Shown one piece after another: positions 35,225 through 44,092 of a DNA stretch of 51,907 nt. Below the pieces are notes generated by a model. That model had not been told where the DNA came from, did not search any database, and worked only from the letters and a program-made list of their open reading frames with translations. The DNA comes from JAICNR01 sp035699465 (GTDB lineage: Bacteria > Gemmatimonadota > Gemmatimonadetes > JACCXV01 > JAHWKZ01). The DNA is taken from positions 1 through 51,907 of the forward strand of contig DASSPT010000042.1 in the NCBI GenBank assembly GCA_035699465.1, read 5' to 3'. Position 1 is the first letter of the stretch. Each line of letters begins with the position of its first letter. Position numbers and translations under genes: made by a program.

Positions 35225-36609
35225 TGGCGGTATATCCGCTATTCGTAATCAGCCCCAATACGATCGTCAGCCTCGTAGGTTACGTTCGCGGTCCCGACAA
35301 GACGATTCCCGTGCCCACCGAGGACTATCGGCAGGCGAGGGTCGACGTGGTCATCCCCTGCCTGAACGAGGAGCGGAACATCACGCTCGCGCTCGCCTCG
35401 GTCGCGCGTCAGACGATGCAGCCACGGCGGATCATCCTGGTGGACGACGGGAGTCTGGATCGGACAGTGGAGTTCGCACAGGAGTTCTGTCACGTCAACG
35501 GAATCGACTTGATCGCGATCCGGCGCAAGAAACCGATCGGAAAGACTCCGACCTTGAAGCGACAGGCTCGCGAGTTCGATTCCGACGTCGAGTTCATCTT
35601 GGACGCCGATACCGTGCTGGAGTCGGAGAACTACATCGAGCGGACCGTGGAGGAGCTGTACAAAGCGGTGGGAATCGCGAGCGCGTGCGGGATCATCATG
35701 CCGCAGCGGGCGCGGGACCGCGACCGCTTCGGGAAGACGACGGCCATGCAGCGCTTCCTCGTGAATCACCCCGAGGGCAAGGTCTACGAGGACAGGAGCC
35801 GGATGCGGCGCTTCCTGCGCGGGATCACGAACCTCTACCGGGAGACCCTGTACGTCTATCTCCAGCGTTTCATCTACCGGGGCCAGATGACGTTCTTCGG
35901 ATCGATCTCGGGTCCGATCGGGTGCGCCGTCGCGTACCGCCGGCAGTACGTGGAGAACCTGTTCGACAAGTACGAGCCGATCATGGGCGACGATCTCACG
36001 AATTCCGAGGACGTTTTCCTCGGCCTCGCCTCCCTCAACGAAGGCCACCGGAACATCCAGCTCCAGGACGTCGTAGCCCGCACCGAGGAGCCCGAGTTCC
36101 AGCGCCTCCACAAGCAGCTCTATCTGTGGTCTTCGGCGTTCCTGCAGAGCGCGTTCTATTTCGACCCGCTCATGTGGAGCCCGTTCAAGTCCATGCGCCG
36201 GCTGATCAACGGCGACTGGCGGCGCAACAAGGTGCGCTCCTACGACGAGCGCCGGCGGGTGGCCGAGCCGTACCGTCAGGCGTTCGGCGAAGAAGTGACG
36301 AAGAGCCGGGGCCGGCCCATGGGATGGGTGCTCCTCATGGGCGTTATCGAAAAGCTGTTCTTCCCGGCGGCGATCATCATCATGATGCTCCTCGGATGGT
36401 GGGAAGCGCTGCTGGTGACGATCGTGGCCGAGATCCTGCTGGCGTCCACCCTGCTTGCGATCTCCTCGCCGGGCCAGCGGGTCGAGTACTTCCTCAAGTG
36501 CCTGCTGATCACCCCTATCCGGTACGTGTCGCTGATGTGGGACTTCGTCACCTCCATGCGCTTCGCCGCCGATCTCTGGATCTTCGGCACCCGGAAGTGG
36601 CGCAAGTGA
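35224..36609 (+). CDS. membrane family 2 glycosyltransferase
   Basis: Encodes 461 residues. The GT2 domain shows VDVVIPCLNEERNI, LVDDGSLDRT (nucleotide-binding Asp), the metal-binding FILDADTVL, GPIGCAVAYRR and the general-base motif TNSEDVFLGLA. Two to three membrane helices lie in the C-terminal third (LFFPAAIIIMMLLGWWEALLV and LVTIVAEILLASTLLAI), as in processive polysaccharide synthases. The N-terminus has a hydrophobic stretch YPLFVISPNTIVSLVGYV. The QxxRW motif of cellulose/hyaluronan synthases is not obvious; LYLWSSAFL occupies the expected position, so a different polymer or a non-processive enzyme is possible. Its stop overlaps the GTG of the exporter gene. Confidence 0.9.
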   Translation: MAVYPLFVISPNTIVSLVGYVRGPDKTIPVPTEDYRQARVDVVIPCLNEERNITLALASVARQTMQPRRIILVDDGSLDRTVEFAQEFCHVNGIDLIAIRRKKPIGKTPTLKRQAREFDSDVEFILDADTVLESENYIERTVEELYKAVGIASACGIIMPQRARDRDRFGKTTAMQRFLVNHPEGKVYEDRSRMRRFLRGITNLYRETLYVYLQRFIYRGQMTFFGSISGPIGCAVAYRRQYVENLFDKYEPIMGDDLTNSEDVFLGLASLNEGHRNIQLQDVVARTEEPEFQRLHKQLYLWSSAFLQSAFYFDPLMWSPFKSMRRLINGDWRRNKVRSYDERRRVAEPYRQAFGEEVTKSRGRPMGWVLLMGVIEKLFFPAAIIIMMLLGWWEALLVTIVAEILLASTLLAISSPGQRVEYFLKCLLITPIRYVSLMWDFVTSMRFAADLWIFGTRKWRK

Positions 36610-38318
36610 AGGCCTTCGTGCTCGTCCTCTCGTTCGCGCTCGTGAGCCCGGCGGGCGTGGCGCTCGCCCAGGAGCCGGCCGTGCCGGCCGCCGGTATGGC
36701 CGCGGAGGCGGCGGGGGACCTGGACGCCGCGATCGCCGTCTACGAAGAGGCCGCGCGCGAGGGCGGCCGCGCCGACCTCTGGGTCCGGATCTCCCGCATC
36801 GAGGCCACGCGCGACAACCCGCGAGCGGCGCTGGATGCGATCGAGCGCGCAGTGGAGCTCGAGCCCGGCGACGTGGAGCACCTCCGCGCGCGGGCGGAGC
36901 TCGCCTCGTGGGCCGGCGACTACGAGCGCGCGGCCGACAGTCATCGGCGGATCGGGGAGCTGACCGGAGATCCGTCCGCCGAACTGGGCCTGGCGCGGAT
37001 CGCCGCCTGGCAGGGGAAGACCGCAGTCTCGATACGGCATTATCGGGAGTACCTGAGGAGGCAGCCGGCCGATTCCGTCGCGACGATCGAGCTGGCGCGG
37101 CAGGAGACCTGGCGCGGGAACGCACGCGCGGCGCTGAGGGTTCTCGATGGATACCGGGCGCGGTTCGGCGAGACCGTCGACTACCGGATCGAGCGCGGTC
37201 GCGCGCTCGTGACCGGGAATCGGCCGCGCGCGGCGATCGAGATCCTGGAGCCGCTCGTAACGGAGCGCCCCGGTGACTACGAGGCGCGACTGGTCCTGAC
37301 GCTCGCGCTGTCCGACGCGGGGCGCCGTCGGGACGCCGTCCACTCCGCGGATGAGCTCCTGCGAATCGATGCGGCGAATCCGCGGACAGCGGAGGTGCGG
37401 GCCTACGTCACGGCGCCGATCCGTTCCTTCGTCCGGCCGCGGTACGAGTACTACGACGACTCCGACGAGGTGCGCCACGACCTGTACGGATTCGAGGTCG
37501 GCGTGGAGCTCTCGCCGGACTCGAAACTGGTCGGTCAGGGCAGCGATACCCGGGTGCGGTCGGAGCCAGGGTCGGGCCTGGCGCCGCTCTCGGGCGATGC
37601 GACCGTTCACGAGCGGGCCGCGGACGCTGGGATCGTCTACGGACTCGGCGGTTACGGAGAGGTCGAGGCGCGCGTGGGAGGCGCGTGGATCGACGACGGC
37701 GGACCGGAGCTCTTCACGTGGCTCGCCGCGCTGCGCCTGGCGGCCTCCGACGCGGTGGGGATCGCGCTATCCAGCGGACGCGACTTCTTCGACGTCTCCG
37801 CGCGCGCGCTCGACCTCGGCATCGAGCGCACGGCCGGCCGCGCCCAGCTCCGCTGGTCGCCCGCGATCGGCTGGACGGTCGACGCCGCCGGCTCGCGGGA
37901 GTCGTACAGCGACGACAACGGTCGCTGGGAGGCCCGGCTGGCGGTGAGCGACGGCGTCCTCCGGCGGCAGCTCGTCAACGTCGACCTGGGCGTGGCGAGC
38001 CGATGGCTGTGGTTCGACGAGAATACCGACAGCGGCTACTACGACCCGGCGCGCTACGAGCAGCACCTGGGGGTCGTGTCCACGTACTGGAAGCTGGGCG
38101 ATCAGTCCGGGCTGTCCGCCCGCGGGGCGATCGGGGCTTTCCGCGACGACGAGATCGAGGACTTCAAGCGCAGCGCGGAGCTCGCCGCCGAGGCGACGTT
38201 CGGCATCACGACCGACTGGTCGCTGGTGGCGCGCGCTGCCTACCTCGACAACGTGCGCTCGGTTACGGGGGCGTTCAGCGCCACCGGGGCGGGCTTGTAC
38301 CTCACTCGCCGGTTCTGA
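36606..38318 (+). CDS. TPR plus outer-membrane beta-barrel protein (YaiO/PgaA-like)
   Basis: Encodes 570 residues; GTG start overlaps the GT2 stop (GTGA). Signal peptide FVLVLSFALVSPAGVALAQ. Residues about 25-270 are a run of TPRs (AEAAGDLDAAIAVYEEAAR, NPRAALDAIERAVELEPGD, DYERAADSHRRIGEL, NARAALRVLDGY). Residues about 275-570 alternate polar and aromatic/hydrophobic residues in beta-strand pattern and end in GAGLYLTRRF with a terminal Phe, the BAM signal. TPR-then-barrel matches exporters of secreted polysaccharides such as PgaA, BcsC or YaiO. With the membrane GT2 next to it, export of an exopolysaccharide is the most likely role. Confidence 0.86.
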   Translation: MKAFVLVLSFALVSPAGVALAQEPAVPAAGMAAEAAGDLDAAIAVYEEAAREGGRADLWVRISRIEATRDNPRAALDAIERAVELEPGDVEHLRARAELASWAGDYERAADSHRRIGELTGDPSAELGLARIAAWQGKTAVSIRHYREYLRRQPADSVATIELARQETWRGNARAALRVLDGYRARFGETVDYRIERGRALVTGNRPRAAIEILEPLVTERPGDYEARLVLTLALSDAGRRRDAVHSADELLRIDAANPRTAEVRAYVTAPIRSFVRPRYEYYDDSDEVRHDLYGFEVGVELSPDSKLVGQGSDTRVRSEPGSGLAPLSGDATVHERAADAGIVYGLGGYGEVEARVGGAWIDDGGPELFTWLAALRLAASDAVGIALSSGRDFFDVSARALDLGIERTAGRAQLRWSPAIGWTVDAAGSRESYSDDNGRWEARLAVSDGVLRRQLVNVDLGVASRWLWFDENTDSGYYDPARYEQHLGVVSTYWKLGDQSGLSARGAIGAFRDDEIEDFKRSAELAAEATFGITTDWSLVARAAYLDNVRSVTGAFSATGAGLYLTRRF

Positions 38319-38346
38319 GGTCCCGGCCAGCGGATCGACAGGCGCG

Positions 38347-38982
38347 TCAGAGTACGCCGCTCAGGTAGGCGATCCCCATCGCGATCAGGATCGCCGCGCT
38401 GATCCGCGGCAAAGCGTGGTGCCAGCGTTCCACGCGCTCGCCGAGCCTTCCGAGTGCCGCGATGGAGAGCAGCGTCAGCCCGATGATCGCCGCTGCGACC
38501 GTGAGCGCGTACGCCCCCATGACGCCCCAGCAGCTGGCTCGTCCCGCACATAGAGCGACGATCGCGAACTCCTCCTCGTGCGCGAAGCCCAGCACGAAGG
38601 CAAAGGCCGCGATCCCCCAAAGGCCATCACGGCCCTTTGCATCGCGCTGCCCGTGGCCATCGGAATGGGAGTGCGAATGGCCACCGCGCCGCCACTGCAC
38701 GACCCCCATGACGATCAGGACGGCGCCGGCGATCGGACCGACCCAGGGTGTGTCCGTGAGGTCCACCCAGCGGTCGAGCAGCGCGAAGAGGGCGACTACA
38801 GCGAAGGAGGAGACGAGGTGCGCCCCCCCTATGAGGAGCCCCGCCAGCGTTCCCTCGAACCAGGGACGTCGCCGACCCAGTGCATACGCCGCCGCTACGG
38901 GCCAACCGTGGCCGGGCTCCGTTCCATGCAGCGCGCCGATCGTCACGGCCGTGACGTAGGCGGCCTCCGCTCCCTCGATCAT
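38347..38982 (-). CDS. NicO-family nickel/cobalt transporter
   Basis: Encodes 211 residues with six membrane segments. The metal-binding motif in the first helix reads HGTEPGHGW, and a second conserved motif LGFAHEEEFAIVAL lies in a later helix. Between them is a His-rich cytoplasmic loop GGHSHSHSDGHGQ typical of RcnA-like exporters. Family members move Ni2+ or Co2+, usually outward when His-rich loops are present. The gene is convergent with the polysaccharide exporter across 28 bases and lies 24 bases after the DPP-IV gene on the same strand. Confidence 0.87.
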   Translation of the reverse strand: MIEGAEAAYVTAVTIGALHGTEPGHGWPVAAAYALGRRRPWFEGTLAGLLIGGAHLVSSFAVVALFALLDRWVDLTDTPWVGPIAGAVLIVMGVVQWRRGGHSHSHSDGHGQRDAKGRDGLWGIAAFAFVLGFAHEEEFAIVALCAGRASCWGVMGAYALTVAAAIIGLTLLSIAALGRLGERVERWHHALPRISAAILIAMGIAYLSGVL

Positions 38983-39006
38983 GGCCGCGGCCCCCTCCTG
39001 GCAGGC

Positions 39007-41406
39007 TCAATCCCGGTCGGTCGTAGCCGCCGGATCGGTGGGGCCGCCGAGGTGTCGGGCGAAGAAATCGGTCAGGGCGGAGAAGAGGGCGATGCGGGCG
39101 GGCGGGTCGCCGATCGCGTGGCCGCGGCCCGGGAACACGTGGACCTCGGGCGCGCGGCCCGCGGCGATGAGCGCATCCACCAGGCGTTCGCTGTGCACGG
39201 GGTGGACGTTGTCGTCGGTCGTGCCCCAGGCGAGGAACAGCGGGTCCCGAACGGCCCCGACCACCGGAAGCACGGACGTCTCCTCGTACCCCTCTTCGTT
39301 CTCCGACGGAAGCTCCATGTAGCGCTCGGTGTAGGCGGTGTCGTAGTCGCGCCAGTCGCTGACCGGCGCGACGGCGGCCGCAGCCGCCCACGTCTCCGGC
39401 TCCTGGACGAGCGCGCGGGCGGCCATGAAGCCGCCGTACGACCAGCCCCAGATCCCGGTGCGGGTCGAGTCGGCGGCGGGTTCGTTCCGCCACAGCGCGC
39501 GCACGCACGCGGCCTGGTCCTCGCTCTCGAGGATCCCGAGCCGCTCGTGCACGAGCTCCACCCATGCCTTGCCGCGCGCCCCGGTCCCGCGCCCGTCGCA
39601 CGACCACACGAGGAAGCCGCGCTGCACCATGAGCTGGTGCCACAGGCCGCGGCCGCGCGACAGCCAGTCGTCGACGACCGTTTGCGATCCGGGCCCGCCG
39701 TAGGTGAAGGCGATCACGGGATAACGGCGCTCCGGGTCGAAGTCCCGGGGGCGGTAGAGCATCGCGGGTAGCGAGTCCTCGCGCATCCCGCCGTCGTCGT
39801 CGATCGGGCGCACCCACAGGAACTCGGGCCGCACCAGACCGTAGACCGCGAGCCGCCGGGGGTCGTTCTCTTCGATCCACGCGAGTCGCTCGCCGGTGTC
39901 CGCGTCGCGCGTGGAGACGGAAGGCGGACGCGTGGCCGTGGACCAGGTGTCCACGTAGCGATCGCCCTCGGGCGCGAAGGATACCTGGTGCCAGCCGGGC
40001 TCGCGGCTGACGCGCTGAAGAGGCGGGGTCCCGGTCTGCGCCTGTGCGCCCGAAGCACCGCCCTCCGCCCGCCCGCGCGCGCCCGAGCCGTCGAGACGCG
40101 CCCGGTACAGGTGCCGCTCGAACGGTCCCGAAACGTGCCCGGTGAAGTAGAGCCAGCCGGCGTCGGAATCCACGTGGGCGATCGACGCCACCGACCAGTC
40201 TCCGGCGGTGACCGGATGCGCGAGCCGGCCACCCGCGTCGTAACGGTAGACGTGCTCGTGTCCGGAGCGCTCGCTGACCCACAGGAAGCCGCCGTCGGGA
40301 AGCCACAGGGGGTCGTCGCCGATGCTCACCCATTCGTCGTCGCGCTCGGCGAAGAGCGTGCGCGTCACCCCGGTCACGGCGTCCGCATCGAGAACCCGGA
40401 GCTCGTTCTGGCTCCGGGGCAGGACCTGGGCGACCAGGCTGCCTCCGTCGGGCCGCCAGGCGACTCGCGCCAGATACCAGTCGGGACCCGTGGGGATGTC
40501 GATGCGGACGGCGGGAGCCGCCGAGTCGGATGGGGTCAGGGAATCCACCCGCGCCACCCACAGGTTCACCGTCGCATTGGGGTCCCCCGGTCGAGGGTAG
40601 CGCTGGCGGGTGAGACCGCCGTAGTCGTCGCGATAGTCGGCGAGCGCGAAGACCGGGACGTCGGACTCGTCGACCTCGGTGAACGCGATCCGGCTGCCGT
40701 CCGGGGACCACCAGTGGCCGCGGCGCCGCCCCAGCTCTTCCTGCGCGATGAACTCCGCGACGCCGTACGACACGGTGTCGCTCGCCCCGGCCGTCAGACG
40801 GCGCGTCGCCCGCGTTCGAACGTCGAGGAGCCACAGATCTCCGTCTCGCACGAACGCGATCCGCGGTCCGTCGGGCGAATAGCGTGGGTCGAACTCGGGG
40901 GCCGGAGTGTCGGTCAGGCGGCGGGTCGTGCCCGCCGTCGCGTCGTGCTCGTAGAGGTCGCCCGAGACCGGAACGAGGATGCGGCCGCCGTCGGGGGACC
41001 ATTGATAGGATGTGATGCCCCGGGCCGAGAGGCGGAGGCGCTCCCGCATCGCCTCCTCGGCTTCGCCGAAGGTCTGGCGCTCGCCCCCCAGCAGCTCCTC
41101 GATCCCGAGCAGGCGCCGGCGCTCGCCGGAGGCCGGATCGGCCAGCCAGAGGGCCAGCACCTCGTCCCCCGTCACGCTGTCGCGCGAGGCGGGCGCCAGG
41201 AAGGCGACGGCGCCGCCGTCGGGCCGCCAGGTCACCTCGCGGAGCAGCTCGCCGTCCGGGCCAGGAGGAGCGAAGATCCCCCTCGCGGTGAGCGATTCGA
41301 CCGGCGCCTGCGCTCCCGCGCGAGGCGGCGGGCGGTCGTCACGATCGCATGCGGCCGCTCCGAGCGCTGCGGCGAGACATAGAGATAGGAGGCGCCGGCA
41401 GCTCAT
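39007..41406 (-). CDS. dipeptidyl peptidase IV-type S9 lipoprotein
   Basis: Serine exopeptidase removing X-Pro dipeptides. Encodes 799 residues from the ATG at 41406, chosen because a lipobox (LCLAAALGAAACDRDD) begins there; a longer frame to 41538 has no signal. The N-terminal eight-bladed propeller carries WSPDGGR repeats and the DPP-IV substrate-amine motif IAQEELGRRRG near residue 222 (double Glu). The hydrolase domain has nucleophile Ser in GWSYGGF (about 655), Asp in GTTDDNVHP (about 730) and His in GRGHAIGD (about 762). It acts in the periplasm or on the surface. It is divergent from the CopB ATPase across 109 bases. Confidence 0.95.
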   Translation of the reverse strand: MSCRRLLSLCLAAALGAAACDRDDRPPPRAGAQAPVESLTARGIFAPPGPDGELLREVTWRPDGGAVAFLAPASRDSVTGDEVLALWLADPASGERRRLLGIEELLGGERQTFGEAEEAMRERLRLSARGITSYQWSPDGGRILVPVSGDLYEHDATAGTTRRLTDTPAPEFDPRYSPDGPRIAFVRDGDLWLLDVRTRATRRLTAGASDTVSYGVAEFIAQEELGRRRGHWWSPDGSRIAFTEVDESDVPVFALADYRDDYGGLTRQRYPRPGDPNATVNLWVARVDSLTPSDSAAPAVRIDIPTGPDWYLARVAWRPDGGSLVAQVLPRSQNELRVLDADAVTGVTRTLFAERDDEWVSIGDDPLWLPDGGFLWVSERSGHEHVYRYDAGGRLAHPVTAGDWSVASIAHVDSDAGWLYFTGHVSGPFERHLYRARLDGSGARGRAEGGASGAQAQTGTPPLQRVSREPGWHQVSFAPEGDRYVDTWSTATRPPSVSTRDADTGERLAWIEENDPRRLAVYGLVRPEFLWVRPIDDDGGMREDSLPAMLYRPRDFDPERRYPVIAFTYGGPGSQTVVDDWLSRGRGLWHQLMVQRGFLVWSCDGRGTGARGKAWVELVHERLGILESEDQAACVRALWRNEPAADSTRTGIWGWSYGGFMAARALVQEPETWAAAAAVAPVSDWRDYDTAYTERYMELPSENEEGYEETSVLPVVGAVRDPLFLAWGTTDDNVHPVHSERLVDALIAAGRAPEVHVFPGRGHAIGDPPARIALFSALTDFFARHLGGPTDPAATTDRD

Positions 41407-41515
41407 CGGGGGGAACGCTAACGCGCGTCCGGGGCCGGCAGCAATCGCAGTCATGCCCGCGCGCGGACGCGGAGCCCGCGGTACACTTCCAGCGACCTCC
41501 GAAGGAGTCGCGCCG

Positions 41516-43573
41516 GTGCACACCCACCACGAGCACATGGAACCAGACGCGGAGGAATCCGCCTCGCGAGCTGCGCATGAGGCGCACGCCGGTCATGACG
41601 CGCACGCCGGGCACGACGCGCATGCCGGACACAGCGTGGCGATGTTCCGGCGGAAGTTCTGGGTCTCCCTCGCGTTGACGATCCCCACCGTCGTGTGGGG
41701 ACACATGCTGGCCCCCTTGCTGGGCATCCATGCCCCCGCGTTCCCGGGCTCCGCGTGGATCGCTCCGGTCTTCGGGACGGCGGTCTTCCTCTACGGCGGC
41801 GGCGTGTTCCTCGAGGGTGCCTGGCGGGAGTGGAAGCGCCGGCTTCCCGGCATGATGACGCTGATCTCGCTCGCGATCGGGGTCGCCTTCGTGTTCAGCC
41901 TGGCGGTCACCCTCGGCTATCCGGGGATGCCTCTCTGGGAGGAGCTGGCCACCCTCGTGACGATCATGCTCCTCGGCCACTGGATCGAGATGAAGTCGAT
42001 CGCGCACGCCCGAGGGGCGCTCGGGGAGCTGGCGAAGCTCCTCCCCGACAAAGCCGTTCGAATATCGGGCGACAGCACCGAGGAGGTGCCGGTCGAGGCG
42101 CTCCGCGGGGGGGATCTCGTCCTCGTCCGACCGGGATCCTCGATTCCCGCCGACGGTCTCGTACGCGAGGGGGCGAGCGACGTGAACGAGGCCATGATCA
42201 CGGGCGAGTCCCGTCCCGTGGAGAAGAGCGAAGGGGAGGCGGTCATCGCCGGAACGATCAACGGCTCGGGCTCGCTCCGGGTCGAGGTCACGAAGACCGG
42301 CGAGCAGACCGCGCTGGCGGGCATCATGCGGCTCGTCGGGGAGGCCCAGAGCTCCCGCAGCCATGCCCAGGACCTCGCCGACCGGGCGGCCCTCTGGCTG
42401 ACGATCGTCGCGCTCGCCGCGGGGGTGCTGACGCTCGTGGCCTGGCTCGCCATCGGCTCGGAGACCGCCTTCGCGGTCGAGCGCCTGGTCAGCGTGCTCG
42501 TCGTCGCGTGCCCGCACGCCCTCGGCCTCGCGATCCCGCTCGTCATCGCGATCTCGACCACGCTCGCCGCCAAGCGCGGGCTCCTCGTGCGGGACCGCCG
42601 CGGGCTCGAGCTGGCGCGCGAGCTGGACATGGTCGTCTTCGACAAGACGGGGACGCTCACGCGGGGCGAGTTCCGGGTGGTGGAAATCGCGGTTGCCGGA
42701 GTCGGCGAGGACGAAGCCCTGGCGCTCGCCGCCGCGGTCGAGCGGGACTCCGAGCACACGATCGCTCGCGGAATCGTGCGGAGCGCGGACGAGCGCGGGC
42801 TCGAGGTCCCGCGGGCGACGGGGTTCCTGGCGATCCCCGGCAAGGGCGTGCGGGCGCGCGTGGGGACGCGCGAGCTCCTGGTCGGGGGCCCGGGCCTGCT
42901 GGCAGCGCACGGCGTGATGCTGACACCCGATCTGGCCGCCGCCGCCGACGGGTTTGCGTCCCGAGGCCACACCGTCGTCTTCCTCCTCGAGGGGAACCGT
43001 CCGCTCGCGGCGCTCGCGGTTGCCGACGAGATCCGGCCGGAGTCGCACGAGGCGGTGGCCCGGCTGCACGCGCAGGGGGTCGACGTGGCGATGCTGACGG
43101 GAGATTCGCGGACGGTGGCCGAATCGGTGGGCAAGCAGCTCGGAATCGACGTCGTCTTCGCCGAGGTGTCCCCCGGGGAGAAGGTCGAGCGGGTCCGGGA
43201 GCTCAAGGCCTTCGGCGGCCGCATCGCGATGGTCGGAGACGGGGTGAACGACGCTGCCGCGCTGCTCACCGCGGATATCGGGATCGCGATCGGCGCGGGC
43301 ACGGGGGTCGCGGTCGAGGCCGGCGACATCGTCCTCGTCCGAAGCGACCCCCGGGACGTGGGGCGGGCGATCGATCTGTCGAAGGCCAGCTATCGCAAGA
43401 TGGTGCAGAACCTCGTGTGGGCGGCAGGCTACAACGTCGTCGCGATCCCTCTCGCGGCCGGCGTTCTGGCCAATCGGGGAATCCTGCTACAGCCGGCCGT
43501 GGCCGCGATCCTGATGTCGGCGAGCACGGTGATCGTAGCCCTCAACGCGCAGCTCCTGCGAAGGCTGGAATAG
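41516..43573 (+). CDS. copB: copper/silver-translocating P1B-type ATPase, CopB class
   Basis: Encodes 685 residues from GTG 41516, with AAGGAG 8 bases upstream. In place of HMA domains the N-terminus is His-rich with three tandem AHAGHD/S units. Signatures: TGE loop in MITGESRPVEKS, the transmembrane metal site CPHALGLAIPL (CPH, near residue 331), phosphorylation site DKTGTLTRGEF (about 375), HP motif region ERDSEHTIARGIV, GDGVNDAAALLTADIGIAIG. CPH rather than CPC places it in the P1B-3/CopB group, which exports Cu (I or II) or Ag. No CsoR-type palindrome was found directly upstream. It begins the copper island that runs to the window end. Confidence 0.95.
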   Translation: MHTHHEHMEPDAEESASRAAHEAHAGHDAHAGHDAHAGHSVAMFRRKFWVSLALTIPTVVWGHMLAPLLGIHAPAFPGSAWIAPVFGTAVFLYGGGVFLEGAWREWKRRLPGMMTLISLAIGVAFVFSLAVTLGYPGMPLWEELATLVTIMLLGHWIEMKSIAHARGALGELAKLLPDKAVRISGDSTEEVPVEALRGGDLVLVRPGSSIPADGLVREGASDVNEAMITGESRPVEKSEGEAVIAGTINGSGSLRVEVTKTGEQTALAGIMRLVGEAQSSRSHAQDLADRAALWLTIVALAAGVLTLVAWLAIGSETAFAVERLVSVLVVACPHALGLAIPLVIAISTTLAAKRGLLVRDRRGLELARELDMVVFDKTGTLTRGEFRVVEIAVAGVGEDEALALAAAVERDSEHTIARGIVRSADERGLEVPRATGFLAIPGKGVRARVGTRELLVGGPGLLAAHGVMLTPDLAAAADGFASRGHTVVFLLEGNRPLAALAVADEIRPESHEAVARLHAQGVDVAMLTGDSRTVAESVGKQLGIDVVFAEVSPGEKVERVRELKAFGGRIAMVGDGVNDAAALLTADIGIAIGAGTGVAVEAGDIVLVRSDPRDVGRAIDLSKASYRKMVQNLVWAAGYNVVAIPLAAGVLANRGILLQPAVAAILMSASTVIVALNAQLLRRLE

Positions 43574-43639
43574 GCGTTCCGGTCACGATGGGCGAATTCC
43601 CCCACACGCGATCGTGGGATTCCACCGACAGATCGGCGG

Positions 43640-43669
43640 GTTGGAGAGGACTAGGATACCGGGTATGCT
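43640..43669 (+). promoter_or_regulatory. promoter of the cus operon
   Basis: TTGGAG (43641-43646), 17-base spacer, TATGCT (43664-43669). Transcription would start near 43676, upstream of the ATG at 43686. The palindrome at 43656-43666 fills the end of the spacer and enters the -10, consistent with repression. Confidence 0.45.
43656..43666. promoter_or_regulatory. candidate metal-regulator operator before the cus operon
   Basis: ATACCGGGTAT, a perfect 5-bp inverted repeat around one base. Its arms ATACC/GGTAT match the ends of the CsoR-type palindrome at 51361-51377, suggesting that the CsoR encoded here also controls the cus genes. The shorter spacing makes this tentative. Confidence 0.5.
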
Positions 43670-43685
43670 TGGAGTCACGCGAGCG

Positions 43686-44009
43686 ATGAGGGTCCTGGTC
43701 GCGGTCGCGGTCCTCGGGATCGGGCTACTCCCCTGCCTGGTATGCGCTCCCGAGTCCGGGCGGCCGGCGATCCGCGCGGAAACCCCGTGTCACGGAACCA
43801 CGCCTCGAGTCGAGTCGGTATGCGCGGATGACCTCGGCGTCCGAATCGCGGTCGCCCCCATCCTTTCGCTCGCAATCGCTCCCCCTCCGCCATCCGTTCC
43901 CGAGCTCGTCGCGGGCTCGTTGCGGACCCTCGCTCGACCCAGGAGCGAGCCGATCTCTCCGGGGGACGGCCCTCCCCTCTGGCTCCGCCACGCCTCCCTG
44001 CTGGTCTAG
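43686..44009 (+). CDS. small exported Cys-containing protein of unknown function
   Basis: Encodes 107 residues from ATG 43686; a start at 43665 would add seven residues but lies before the predicted transcription start. Signal: MRVLVAVAVLGIGLLPCLVCAPESG. Cys occurs as CLVC, in TPCHG and in SVCADD; a His follows one Cys. A Pro-rich stretch (APPPPSVPEL) and a short C-terminus WLRHASLLV complete it. It resembles the small Cys/His proteins often encoded in front of cus/cop efflux genes, but I do not recognise a named family. It is the first gene of the operon followed by the TolC-like protein. Confidence 0.62.
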   Translation: MRVLVAVAVLGIGLLPCLVCAPESGRPAIRAETPCHGTTPRVESVCADDLGVRIAVAPILSLAIAPPPPSVPELVAGSLRTLARPRSEPISPGDGPPLWLRHASLLV

Positions 44010-44039
44010 AAGCTCCTCCTTCTGAATGCGTCGGCAGGG

Positions 44040-44056
44040 GGCCGGATTTTCCGGCC
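44040..44056 (+). other. hairpin upstream of the TolC-like gene
   Basis: A 7-bp perfect stem GGCCGGA/TCCGGCC with a TTT loop in the 83-base gap between the small Cys protein and the outer-membrane channel gene. No U-tract follows, so it is not a standard terminator; it could be an mRNA-stability or processing element between the first and second genes. Confidence 0.4.
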
Positions 44057-44092
44057 TCGCTCTCGCTCGTTCCATCGGAACGGAGGAACACC

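Noticed and set aside
43594..43622. CCCAC...GTGGG repeat after copB as a terminator
   Set aside because: Short imperfect stem and no U-tract.
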